NCBI RefSeq assembly: GCF_024105735.1
Contig: NZ_JAAAML010000003.1
Location: 1 to 64,000, forward strand
Direction: 5' to 3'
Origin: Parahoeflea alexandrii
GTDB taxonomy: Bacteria; Pseudomonadota; Alphaproteobacteria; Rhizobiales; Rhizobiaceae
DNA: 64,000 nt
A model generated the notes under the pieces. That model ran no database searches. It was given only the letters and a program-made list of their open reading frames with translations, and was not told the origin of the DNA. A program made the translations under genes and the position numbers. This document shows, in pieces, positions 35,534 through 43,640 of the stretch (its first letter is position 1; every line of letters starts with the position of its first letter).

Positions 35534-36466
35534 TTAGGATCGGAGTACGGCTTCGATCTTCTTCCATTCAGGAATCTTGTCGAACTGGTATTTTCGTAGT
35601 CCCGGCAGTTTAGTGAAAATGTCGAAAGCGTGTAGCACCCTCAAGATCATCAGGGGCGCGTTGTACGATGCCATTACGATGCCTTGAAGGGCTTGCTTCC
35701 GCTCCGCTATCATAGCGTCCAGAACTGCTCTCTCTTGAAGAGGGTCCACAATCCAAGCATCGTTGTCAGGAACGAAGGTCACCCTCACAGATTCTGCTGC
35801 GGGATGAACGATCTCACAGAGATCTGCGTAAAACGCTTTTACGCCTACGATCTTCATCCGCTCGACCATGTTAATGTATTGGAAGGCCTGCATCGCCTTA
35901 TGGCTGTCTGGGGCCGTCTCGGTCTTGCCGACCTTCCTAGCGTGCGTAAAATGAATGAACGAGTTCTCAAGGTCCTCGGAGAGGATCATTGTCTCTCCTG
36001 CCTTGCCTGAAATCTCCGCCTTGACGGCATCTTTTATTCCAGCAAGTGTAAGCGCGACGGGATTTAGGCTGTGACCGATGTCGCCTGCAGATTCGATAAG
36101 GCTTCTGCAGGCTGAGGCGCAACCATAGAGGCTCCCCGCGTCATGCTCGCGGATTGCAACCTGGATCCATCTCGTCGTTCGGAATATGGATGCAACAGAT
36201 GACATATGGGCCCGGCATAGCATCTCGGTCCAGTACACCCGCCCGGTGTATTCCCGGCCTGTATGCTCATCACGAGACTTCCGTTCGAACTCCGAGATGT
36301 CTTCGAACGTATATCGCTCTTTGATCAGATCATGCGCGATGTCGTTGACAATGCGACCGTATATTTCCGTGCTTTTGCCGAATAATGCGGACATTTTTTT
36401 AGTGTCCAGCTCAAGTGGGGAGTCCGAAGACGAGCTAGCGGCCATGTTGCTATCTATACCTTTCAC
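35534..36466 (-). CDS. Hypothetical helical protein, possible defence gene
   Basis: A 310-aa, largely helical protein of no family I can name with confidence. It has a charged N terminus, a central CASACRSLIESAGDIGHSLNP block and FYADLCEIVHPAAESVRV near residues 217-234. This YxxLCxxVHP pattern is seen in several uncharacterised proteins near defence genes. An alternative start is the Met at residue 8. It stands alone, in the same direction as the DUF3644-like gene and ~200 bp upstream of it, inside the cargo zone of the element. Confidence 0.5.
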   Translation of the reverse strand: MKGIDSNMAASSSSDSPLELDTKKMSALFGKSTEIYGRIVNDIAHDLIKERYTFEDISEFERKSRDEHTGREYTGRVYWTEMLCRAHMSSVASIFRTTRWIQVAIREHDAGSLYGCASACRSLIESAGDIGHSLNPVALTLAGIKDAVKAEISGKAGETMILSEDLENSFIHFTHARKVGKTETAPDSHKAMQAFQYINMVERMKIVGVKAFYADLCEIVHPAAESVRVTFVPDNDAWIVDPLQERAVLDAMIAERKQALQGIVMASYNAPLMILRVLHAFDIFTKLPGLRKYQFDKIPEWKKIEAVLRS

Positions 36467-37142
36467 AAGTTTCGAGCGGCTGATCAGACTACCCTAGCAG
36501 ATCGCTTTGTGAAGGTGGTCAGACGGCTGATCTAGAACCAGGTGCTTTCGCCCATTTCGGTCATTTATGTCCGACGCAGCGAACTTCCACTCCGCCCGAA
36601 GCGGAGTTCGTTTCATGTGACCGATTATGGAGGCAGGCTTTGATGCGGTACCGCTGATCGCGCTGACCTTGGCGTGTTGTTTGCCTCAAGACGAGTAGAA
36701 GGGTCAACGGTGTTTGGCGATCGGCGGCGGTGACTATTCGGTGTCAGGTATTTTCGACCAGCCAGAAGTGGTTCGATCTGCTCGCCCGCATCATGCGAGG
36801 GAATTTGAGTATTCACTTAAAGGCGATATGAGCCACAACGCGCTGTACGGCTGCGCATGACAGGTGGTGCGGTAGTATTATGCCGCACACGACTTGAGAC
36901 AGAAAATTTGCGAAAATTCCATGTATACCTGACGTCTTGAGCAGAAAATGGAACAAAACTGAACCCATTTTCGCGATCTTTCGCAATCTACCAAAATGTT
37001 TCAAATTTCTAGCACCTTCCTCAAAAGACACCGGAGACAAGCGACCCAAAATGGTGCAGCGCTCAGGGCACTGGTGTCGCGCTTGAAAATTCAGATCGAG
37101 TCACGGCGCAGAGTCACAACCATCAAACGCCGAGAAATAGCC
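36467..37142. other. Gene-poor stretch in the element
   Basis: About 680 bp without a convincing gene, AT-rich from 36850 on. It holds a hairpin (ACTCCGC-CCGAA-GCGGAGT, 36589-36607) and probably the promoter of the two attR-proximal genes. The open frame upstream of 37143 (from 36996) is basic and low in complexity and lacks an RBS, so I leave it out of the gene. Confidence 0.4.
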
Positions 37143-37910
37143 ATGGAACTACCATCCGATCCAACTGACAACGCCGAACCGTCTGCCCCTGCTGGCATGA
37201 GCGGTATCCCTGACCACTTGGTTTCCGGCCTTGCAGGTGGCGGCATGTTCACAGTCAAGCCGTCCGACCGCACCATCCAACTTAAGATTCTGGCTGACCG
37301 TCGCCGCCTCGCTGAACAGTCCCAATGGACCGCCGATCAAATCGCGGCGGTGACCGGGCCGAACGGCGATCCAACGGCACTTGGCGCTGCGAAGGCAGGT
37401 CGCTTGCAAGCACTCGAAGCTCAACGGATAAAACTCGAAGCTGAGAACTACCGCCTGACCTGTCTTGACCTGCAAACACGGGCCGGTGACCAGGAACGCG
37501 AACGGCGCAGCGAAGCGAAGAACAAAGCCAATGTCGTCATGCACGGTCTCGTGGATAATGCTCTTGCCACCATCGCAGCCATCTCGATCAACCCGATGGC
37601 GTCGGCATCACAGTTGGCGGCAAACCGCCTGATCTTGAGCATCGCCGTTGGCGAAGAATTTGCCGCAACCATATCGCACATGGTCGATTTCTCGCATTGC
37701 GAAACGACGGCGCAACGCATGTCTTATGTGACTGACCTTTATTCGCGTGGCCTGATCTCAGCTGATGAGCATTCTGTGTTGTTCAAGGGCCTTGCGGCAG
37801 AGTCGGGCGTGATCAAAGCAGAATTGGCTGACAGATTGGCTCAGTTGGAGCTATCCGAAAGCGAAATGAATGCCGCCGACAGAGCCCGCACGATCGAGCA
37901 TCGTGTCTGA
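37143..37910 (+). CDS. Hypothetical protein A of the attR-proximal pair
   Basis: A 255-aa protein with no recognised family, starting at ATG 37143 with a weak GAGAAA RBS (the frame is open to 36996). It has an acidic, Pro-rich start and then a long charged helix (TALGAAKAGRLQALEAQRIKLEAENYRL). A helical C-terminal half follows (VVMHGLVDNALATIAAISINPMASASQLAANRLIL). The layout faintly resembles phage small terminase (Nu1-like) proteins, but no motif settles this. It lies 53 bp upstream of hypothetical protein B in the same direction; both adjoin attR, a place where satellite elements often keep conserved genes. Confidence 0.55.
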   Translation: MELPSDPTDNAEPSAPAGMSGIPDHLVSGLAGGGMFTVKPSDRTIQLKILADRRRLAEQSQWTADQIAAVTGPNGDPTALGAAKAGRLQALEAQRIKLEAENYRLTCLDLQTRAGDQERERRSEAKNKANVVMHGLVDNALATIAAISINPMASASQLAANRLILSIAVGEEFAATISHMVDFSHCETTAQRMSYVTDLYSRGLISADEHSVLFKGLAAESGVIKAELADRLAQLELSESEMNAADRARTIEHRV

Positions 37911-37963
37911 GATACTGCCCCGGCATCCCCTGCCGGGTGCCAACTACTCAACGGAGAACGCTC

Positions 37964-38950
37964 ATGTCGAATGCCACCATGCTCAAGCGTATATCGGCGT
38001 TGGAATCTCGTAAAGCTGAACGGGCGAAGAAGGCCGCTGGGTCGGGTGTCGTTGATTATGAAATCTGGCAGCTAAACGATGAGGAAATTCACCCAACGGC
38101 CAGGTGTGTTTTACCGCCAGAAGGGACAGCCCACGCCCATCACGTTGTCATGCAGTCCATACCTTCGAACCGCTATATTGATCCGGGCAAGTCCATACTC
38201 CCATTCTGGTGTCGTTCCAGCGTGATCGATGATCAAGCCATGATTGACGACCCTGCTTGTCCGGTGGTGGGCAGCTTTCAATTCTGTGCCAGAGGCCCGA
38301 ATCTGGTCCCGCTGAGAGGCCCGCTCACAACGCTTGAAATCAACAACGGTGGTCGACAGGTTGGCAGCCATGAGGATATGACACCAGCGGCCAGATTGGC
38401 TGCTCTTGAGCCGGGACATGACGATGTATCCGATGTTGAGGCGGCTACGCCGTTGGTTGAAAGTGATGAGGTTCGGGCTGATCAGTTTACGCGGCAAAAG
38501 CGGATGATGGACGAGTTGATCCGGCTTCAATCTCACGGGTGCGAAGTGATAATCGACCTTGCAGTTTTGGGCGGTCGGTCCCTGTCAGACCCTGATGGTT
38601 TTGCCGATGCGGTCACTGTTTCCGGTAGCTCCCGTGCTCCTGCCGTGACGCTGGTGTCTGACCAGGTTGACGACACCACGGGCGACAATGCCAAGGGTGA
38701 GGCAGCGCAGGCAGCTGACGGGGCGGCTAAAGGCTGGGAGGGCGATGGAGACCAGTGGTCGAGCGACGACTTGGCGCGTGCCCTTGGTTTCGAGCAAGAC
38801 GATAGGTCACATTCGACATCGGACGATGAAATGACCGCTGGCGTCGAAGAGCATCTGGCCAGCCTCAGGGCCAAGCCCACCGACCAGACAGGCACTGTAT
38901 CCACCAGACCTACCCCCTATGGCACAGCCAACCGCTTCGATGACAGATGA
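37964..38950 (+). CDS. Hypothetical protein B of the attR-proximal pair
   Basis: A 328-aa protein, ATG at 37964 after CGGAGAAC. The N-terminal ~35 aa are a basic helix (MLKRISALESRKAERAKKA). A middle region has three Cys and no known motif. The C-terminal third is acidic and of low complexity (GDNAKGEAAQAADGAAKGWEGDGD). No family recognised. The acidic tail and lack of hydrophobic segments fit a cytoplasmic protein. Probably one operon with hypothetical protein A. Confidence 0.55.
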   Translation: MSNATMLKRISALESRKAERAKKAAGSGVVDYEIWQLNDEEIHPTARCVLPPEGTAHAHHVVMQSIPSNRYIDPGKSILPFWCRSSVIDDQAMIDDPACPVVGSFQFCARGPNLVPLRGPLTTLEINNGGRQVGSHEDMTPAARLAALEPGHDDVSDVEAATPLVESDEVRADQFTRQKRMMDELIRLQSHGCEVIIDLAVLGGRSLSDPDGFADAVTVSGSSRAPAVTLVSDQVDDTTGDNAKGEAAQAADGAAKGWEGDGDQWSSDDLARALGFEQDDRSHSTSDDEMTAGVEEHLASLRAKPTDQTGTVSTRPTPYGTANRFDDR

Positions 38951-39051
38951 AAAATGGCCTGAACTGACCAAGGCGGAAGCTCCGGAGCTGCATTGATGGG
39001 GTAATCTTAAGGCTTGATGGAAATCTCGACAAATAGAGCATATTCGTGAGC

Positions 39052-39072
39052 GGTGTTAGCCCGGTGTTAGCC
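39052..39072. repeat. Right pair of putative integrase arm-type sites
   Basis: Same paired GGTGTTAGCC motif, spacing and orientation as at 18362-18382, here 47 bp inside attR. The exact match runs 22 bp at both ends of the element. Confidence 0.6.
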
Positions 39073-39119
39073 TAGCGTTTTCGTGGTGGCTTATGAAGAA
39101 TCTAATTATTTGAAATTAT

Positions 39120-39167
39120 TGGCGCACCCGACAGGATTCGAACCTGTGACCTCTGCCTTCGGAGGGC
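39120..39167. repeat. attR: 48-bp core shared with attL
   Basis: Identical to 18190-18237. It forms the 3' part of the intact tRNA-Arg gene, so integration left a working tRNA at this end. Confidence 0.92.
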
Positions 39168-39196
39168 AGCACTCTATCCAGCTGAGCTACGGGTGC
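39120..39196 (-). tRNA. tRNA-Arg(CCG)
   Basis: A 77-nt cloverleaf read on the minus strand. The acceptor stem is GCACCCG/CGGGTGC with an encoded CCA end. A D arm, the anticodon loop CTCCGAA (anticodon CCG, reading CGG) on a CTGCC/GGCAG stem, and the TTCGAATCC T loop are all present. It is the integration site of the element. Confidence 0.96.
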
Positions 39197-39440
39197 ATCC
39201 GTGGCGCCTGGCGGGCCGGTTCAGCCCCGAGGGGCCCGAACATTGCGTCGCGAGGCAGCTGATATCCGGTCTTCTAGCCGATCACGCTCGGCGCATCAAC
39301 GTCGAAAATGCGTTCCCGTGAGGGAAACGACGGTGGCGGGAAGGGGTCTGGCAAGCCGCTCGGCACGATATGGTCTGTGCCGCGGCTTTGCGCCGCTCAC
39401 TGGGGCTGAAATCCTTTGCGCAATCCCGCGCCGTGGGGCA

Positions 39441-42107
39441 TCAGGCGACCTTGCGCCAGGGTTCCTCGCGGACGAATGCCATCAGCTGTTCCGAGGTCAT
39501 GGGACGCGCCAGCGCATAGCCCTGCAACGTGTCGCAGCCGATATCGCGCAGGATGCCGGCATGCTCCATGGTCTCCACACCTTCGGCCACCACCTTGATG
39601 CCGAGCGACTGGCCGATATCGATGATCGACGCCACCAGGTTGCGCTGGCTGGGAGATGAAACCAGCGGCGAGATCAGCTGCCGGTCAATCTTCAGCCGTG
39701 TCGGCTTGACCTGCACGAGGCTGACGATCGAAGCAAAGCCGGTGCCGAAATCATCGATCTCGATATCGATGCCCAGGGATTTGAGGTGGGCGATGTTGGC
39801 GACGATGGTTTCGTTCTTGTCATCGAGAAAGATCGATTCGAGCAGCTCGAACGACAGCGTGCCGCGCTCGAAGCTGAGCCCGTTGAGGCTTTCGATGAGA
39901 TCGTCGTCATAAAGCCGGCCGGCGGAAACATTGACTGACATCTTGGGAATCGAGATCCCGGCGGCCTTCCAGCGCGTTGACTGCCACAAGGTTTGTTCCA
40001 GGATGGCGCGGTCGATCAGCGGAACCACGTTGAGTTCCCCCGCGGTCTTCAGGAATGCATCCGGCGAAAGCACGCCTTCGCTCGGATGGATCCAGCGGGC
40101 GAGCGCTTCCACGCCAATGATATCGAGTGTCCTGGCGTCGAATTGCGGCTGGAAAAAGGGCACGAACTCGCTGCGGTCCAGGCCGTTGAGAATGTCGTCG
40201 GCGACCCGCTTGTTGCGGATGATCTCGGCCTTGAGCGAACTGTTGAAGAACTCGCACCTGTTCCGGCCGTTGCTCTTGGCACGGTAGAGAGCGATGTCCG
40301 CGTCAATCAGCAATCTCTTGCCGCAATGCTTGTTGCCTGGTTCCGCCATGGCAACGCCAATGCTGACCCCGAAGCGGCATTCATGGCCCTCATAGGGAAC
40401 CGGTTCGCGCATCTTGGTGATGATCCGGTTGGCGAGCGATTCGAGTTCCGCCTCGCCGGCCTCGGAAGTCGTGGCGATGATGAATTCGTCGCCGCCGATG
40501 CGGGCAACGAAATCGTTGGCGCGTGTGCTCGCCGACAGCACCGATGCGGCATGGACCAGCATCGCGTCACCGGCTGCATGTCCCAGCGTGTCGTTGATCT
40601 GCTTGAACCGGTCGAGATCGATATGCAGCAACGCGGTGACCCTGTTTCCGGCTGCGCCATCGTTCAGCATTTCATCGAGAAAGCGCCGGTTGGGCAGACC
40701 GGTCAGGCTGTCGTGAAGGGAGTTGCGCTCCATCTGGGCGCGTGCCTCTTCCAGTTCCTGGTTGCGCGCCTCGGCGCTTTGCTTGGCCGCCAGCAGGCTG
40801 GCGTTGAGTTCGACATCCGCGGACACGTCCCAGACCACACCGATCAGGAATCGTGATCCGTTTCCATCAGCGTGGACCGCTCCGATGGAGCGTACCCATC
40901 GGGTTGTGCCGTCAAGCGAGCGGATCCGGAAATTCGAGTTGTAGTCGCCGCCCGTTGATACCGCGTCTTCAAACTCTTCAGTGGCCTTTGCAAGGTCATC
41001 GGGATGGACCGCATTGGCCCAGGTTTCCTTTGTAATCCGCTTGATGTCATCGGTGAGACCGAAAAGCTCCCGGATCCGTGTGTCCCAGTTGATTTCCCAG
41101 GTGTCGAGGTTGACTTCCAGAACGCCTATTTTCGATGTTTCCAGCGCAAGCTTGTGCCTCTGCGACAATCGCTGGAGCTGACCTTGCCGGCGGTTGATCT
41201 CCTGAATGTGCGTCTGGCGAATATCGTTGAGATAGCCCGCGATCAGGATGGGCAGTATGACCAGCAAGCCGGCAAGCAGGATCACCGACCGGATCTGCCA
41301 GGCATTGTCAGGGGTTGTCGACCATCCGCCAGCGGGGACGGCCGCGATCTGCCAGCTGCCGCTCGGCAGGGAGACCTGCGAAGTGACCGGCTCGTCGCCG
41401 AAAATGCCTGGGTCGCCGAAGAACACGGCTCCGGTCTCGCCCGTGGCGTCTTGACCGCGAATGGCTATCTTCAGAGGCAGGTTGAGGTCCGACAGGCCAC
41501 TGGCCGCATAGAGCCGTTCAGTGTCAACCACCGCTGCAACCAGGCCCCAGAGATGCCGGTCACCGGACTGGTTCTCGACAAACACCGGAAAACGCCCGAC
41601 AAATCCTTGGCCGCCCTGCAGCAGGTTGACCGGTCCGGCCAGCACCATCTGCTTGGATGCGACCGCGCGCAGCGCTGCTTCCCGTTGCATTTCGTTCCTG
41701 CGATAGTCGAGGCCGATGGCCTTCTCGTTGCCTTCGACCGGGTACATCAGGCTGATGACCATTCCCGGAGCACCGGCGATGTTGCGCAGTTGCGAATGTT
41801 CGCCCACAAGCCCGGCTGCGATCTTGCTGAACTGGACCTGGTCCATAGCCGGTTGCGTGGCGATAACCGAGACAAGCCCCCGGACCAGCTGGATATTGCT
41901 GGTGATGTTGCCTTCCAGTTTCGCCCGCACAAGGCCGAGTTGCTCGCTGACCTTTACCCTGGCACCCTGATGATGGACGATGCGGTTCTGGTACTCGGCG
42001 AACACGCCGGTTGCCACCGTGACCGCAAGCGCAATCCCGGCAGCAAGAACAGTTGGCCGTGACAGCAGGTGCGGGCGCCTGGGTTTGGGGTTTGAATTGC
42101 CTGGCAT
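39441..42107 (-). CDS. CHASE-PAS-GGDEF-EAL cyclic-di-GMP protein
   Basis: An 888-aa inner-membrane signalling protein that would make and/or degrade cyclic di-GMP. TM1 is about residues 17-37, a periplasmic CHASE domain about 65-260 (LVRGLVSVIATQPAMDQVQF...) and TM2 about 273-293. A PAS/PAC domain spans about 320-435 with an FGLTDD and IRSLDGTTRWVRSIG block. The GGDEF domain has an intact GGDEF at 538-542 (ARIGGDEFIIA) and the EAL domain an intact EAL at 667-669 (IIGVEALARW). Both catalytic signatures look active. It stands alone just outside the element and is divergent from tctC. Ligand unknown. Confidence 0.92.
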   Translation of the reverse strand: MPGNSNPKPRRPHLLSRPTVLAAGIALAVTVATGVFAEYQNRIVHHQGARVKVSEQLGLVRAKLEGNITSNIQLVRGLVSVIATQPAMDQVQFSKIAAGLVGEHSQLRNIAGAPGMVISLMYPVEGNEKAIGLDYRRNEMQREAALRAVASKQMVLAGPVNLLQGGQGFVGRFPVFVENQSGDRHLWGLVAAVVDTERLYAASGLSDLNLPLKIAIRGQDATGETGAVFFGDPGIFGDEPVTSQVSLPSGSWQIAAVPAGGWSTTPDNAWQIRSVILLAGLLVILPILIAGYLNDIRQTHIQEINRRQGQLQRLSQRHKLALETSKIGVLEVNLDTWEINWDTRIRELFGLTDDIKRITKETWANAVHPDDLAKATEEFEDAVSTGGDYNSNFRIRSLDGTTRWVRSIGAVHADGNGSRFLIGVVWDVSADVELNASLLAAKQSAEARNQELEEARAQMERNSLHDSLTGLPNRRFLDEMLNDGAAGNRVTALLHIDLDRFKQINDTLGHAAGDAMLVHAASVLSASTRANDFVARIGGDEFIIATTSEAGEAELESLANRIITKMREPVPYEGHECRFGVSIGVAMAEPGNKHCGKRLLIDADIALYRAKSNGRNRCEFFNSSLKAEIIRNKRVADDILNGLDRSEFVPFFQPQFDARTLDIIGVEALARWIHPSEGVLSPDAFLKTAGELNVVPLIDRAILEQTLWQSTRWKAAGISIPKMSVNVSAGRLYDDDLIESLNGLSFERGTLSFELLESIFLDDKNETIVANIAHLKSLGIDIEIDDFGTGFASIVSLVQVKPTRLKIDRQLISPLVSSPSQRNLVASIIDIGQSLGIKVVAEGVETMEHAGILRDIGCDTLQGYALARPMTSEQLMAFVREEPWRKVA

Positions 42108-42549
42108 TGCTGTCTACTTGTCGCTGTTCTCGAGGTCTGTAAGTTCTGCGACGGCATGAGGCCGCCGCCGTGCTTCAAAAAGAATGCTAATTCAGAAGTG
42201 TGTAATAAATGCCTAAGGCCGTATTGCTTCCGATATCGGTTTGAAGTTTTGTTCTTGTTAAGCTTTCGTGGGAGCAACACTGGTTCTTGTCGACTGCGAT
42301 GTCGGGCAAACAGGGCCGTAGAAGGTCATGTCCTGCGACAAGCTTGCAGAGCTTGTTAATGGGTAACACCGCTGCTTGAGCTGACTGCGTCGGTTTTTCC
42401 CGAACGCGCATGACAAACCATTTCCCAGATGATTTAATGAGTTCGCCGGCGTGCAACCGATCAGGGAGAAGGATCGGAAGTGGAGGTCGCCGGCACCACG
42501 GGGCGCGCCGATGAAAGCGCTTCCATTTTGGAATTTTCGGGAGGAAAGA
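42108..42549. other. Intergenic region between the GGDEF-EAL gene and tctC
   Basis: About 440 bp carrying the two divergent promoters. The frame upstream of tctC (from 42451) lacks an RBS and family similarity. No RNA gene or strong palindrome is seen. Confidence 0.4.
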
Positions 42550-43506
42550 ATGCTTAGATTGAAATCCGTAAAGACGTTGGTGATTGCTTCCGCGGTCTCG
42601 CTTGCCGCGGCGACTGGCGCTCTGGCGTTTCCGGACAAGGCGATCGAATACATCATCCCGTTCGGCCCGGGCGGTGAATCCGATATTTCCGCCCGCTTTC
42701 AGCAGCCCTTCTTCAAGGACAAGTTCGGCCAGGATCTGGTGGTTTCCTACAAGCCGGGCGGCGGCGGTGCCGTCGGCTGGGCACAGCTCAACTCGATGGC
42801 CGGCGATGGCTATACCATCATGGGCATCAACCTGCCGCATATTGTCATCCAGCCCGCCCAGAAGGATGTCGGCTACACGACGGAAGACATCAACGCCTTC
42901 TACATGTTTCACTACACACCCGATGCGATCGTCGTGACTGCTGACAGTCCTTACCAGGCGCTTGAGGACCTGATCGCCGACGCCAAGGCCAATCCTGGCG
43001 CGCTGACCATGTCCGGCTCGGGCAAGGCCACCGCCAATCACCTGGCGCAAATCCGCTTTGACAAGATGGCCGGCATCAAGACCACCTATGTGCCTTTCAA
43101 GGGCACCGGCGCGTCGACCACCGCCAACCTCGGCAAGCAGGTCAAGGCGCAGTGGGGTTACACCACCGTTGGTGCGGCCCAGGGCGACGCGGTCCGGATG
43201 TTGGCGGTGGCCATGGAAGAACGCCATCCGCTGTTCCCCGATGTGCCGACCTTCAAGGAACTTGGCTTCGAGATGGTTGGCGGTGCCTATCGCGGCATGG
43301 CCGTCCCCAAGGACACGCCGGCTGATACTGTCAAGGCATTGTCCGACATGTTCGGCGAAATCAACGCCGACGAGGCATTCCGCAAGCAGATGCTCGACGG
43401 CGGGTTTGCCCTGCTCGATGTCGGTGCCGACGGCATGGCGGAGTTCATGAAGGCCCGCAAGGACGAATATGTCGAGGCGGCAACGGAAGCGGGCCTGCTC
43501 AACTGA
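42550..43506 (+). CDS. tctC: Tripartite tricarboxylate transporter binding protein TctC
   Basis: A 318-aa periplasmic binding protein with a Sec signal (LVIASAVSLAAATGALA-FPDKAIEYIIPF). The family hallmark is the opening FPDKAIEYIIPFGPGGESDISARFQQP, which forms the carboxylate-binding loops. VVSYKPGGGGAVGWAQL and the PFKGTGASTTANLGKQV segment are also typical. Start at ATG 42550 after GGAGGAAAG. First gene of a tctC-A-B operon. Ligand unknown; the family takes citrate and other (aromatic) carboxylates. Confidence 0.9.
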   Translation: MLRLKSVKTLVIASAVSLAAATGALAFPDKAIEYIIPFGPGGESDISARFQQPFFKDKFGQDLVVSYKPGGGGAVGWAQLNSMAGDGYTIMGINLPHIVIQPAQKDVGYTTEDINAFYMFHYTPDAIVVTADSPYQALEDLIADAKANPGALTMSGSGKATANHLAQIRFDKMAGIKTTYVPFKGTGASTTANLGKQVKAQWGYTTVGAAQGDAVRMLAVAMEERHPLFPDVPTFKELGFEMVGGAYRGMAVPKDTPADTVKALSDMFGEINADEAFRKQMLDGGFALLDVGADGMAEFMKARKDEYVEAATEAGLLN

Positions 43507-43518
43507 TCCATCGCCTTG

Positions 43519-43543
43519 CGCCCGGGCCGGGATGGCCCGGGTG
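43519..43543 (+). terminator. Hairpin between tctC and tctA
   Basis: CCCGGGCC (43521-43528) and GGCCCGGG (43534-43541) make a perfect 8-bp stem with a 5-nt loop, extended by a G-T and a C-G pair and followed by GTTTCTT-like sequence. It is probably a partial terminator or mRNA-stabilising hairpin that lets the binding protein exceed the permeases. Confidence 0.5.
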
Positions 43544-43640
43544 TTTCTTGCGGGCAGTGTGACACGAGCCAAAGAGGCGACCGCTCGCCATAGGGCAGTA
43601 TCCTTGGGCGCTCGCACTCGAGCTGAATGGACAATCCGAC

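Larger units (their letters stand above)
18190..39167. mobile_element. ~21-kb satellite-like integrative element in tRNA-Arg(CCG)
   Basis: Bounded by the 48-bp att repeats, with an integrase next to attL and the intact tRNA at attR. Gene order is integrase, unknown 159-aa gene, AlpA-like HTH gene, PrimPol-helicase, hairpin repeat, type I R-M operon with a HEPN gene, GmrSD-like nuclease, hairpin repeat, DUF3644-like gene, unknown gene, and two unknown genes near attR. There are no conjugation, capsid or tail genes. Integrase plus AlpA plus primase-helicase plus a defence cargo zone recalls P4-type satellites, though the replicase here is PrimPol-like. Composition is visibly more AT-rich than the flanks in 18.2-25.2 and 31.2-39.1 kb. 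Confidence 0.9.

Noticed and set aside
36996-37142. 49-codon upstream extension of hypothetical protein A
   Set aside because: Basic and composition-biased, with no RBS at 36996; the ATG at 37143 fits the start of the acidic soluble protein better.
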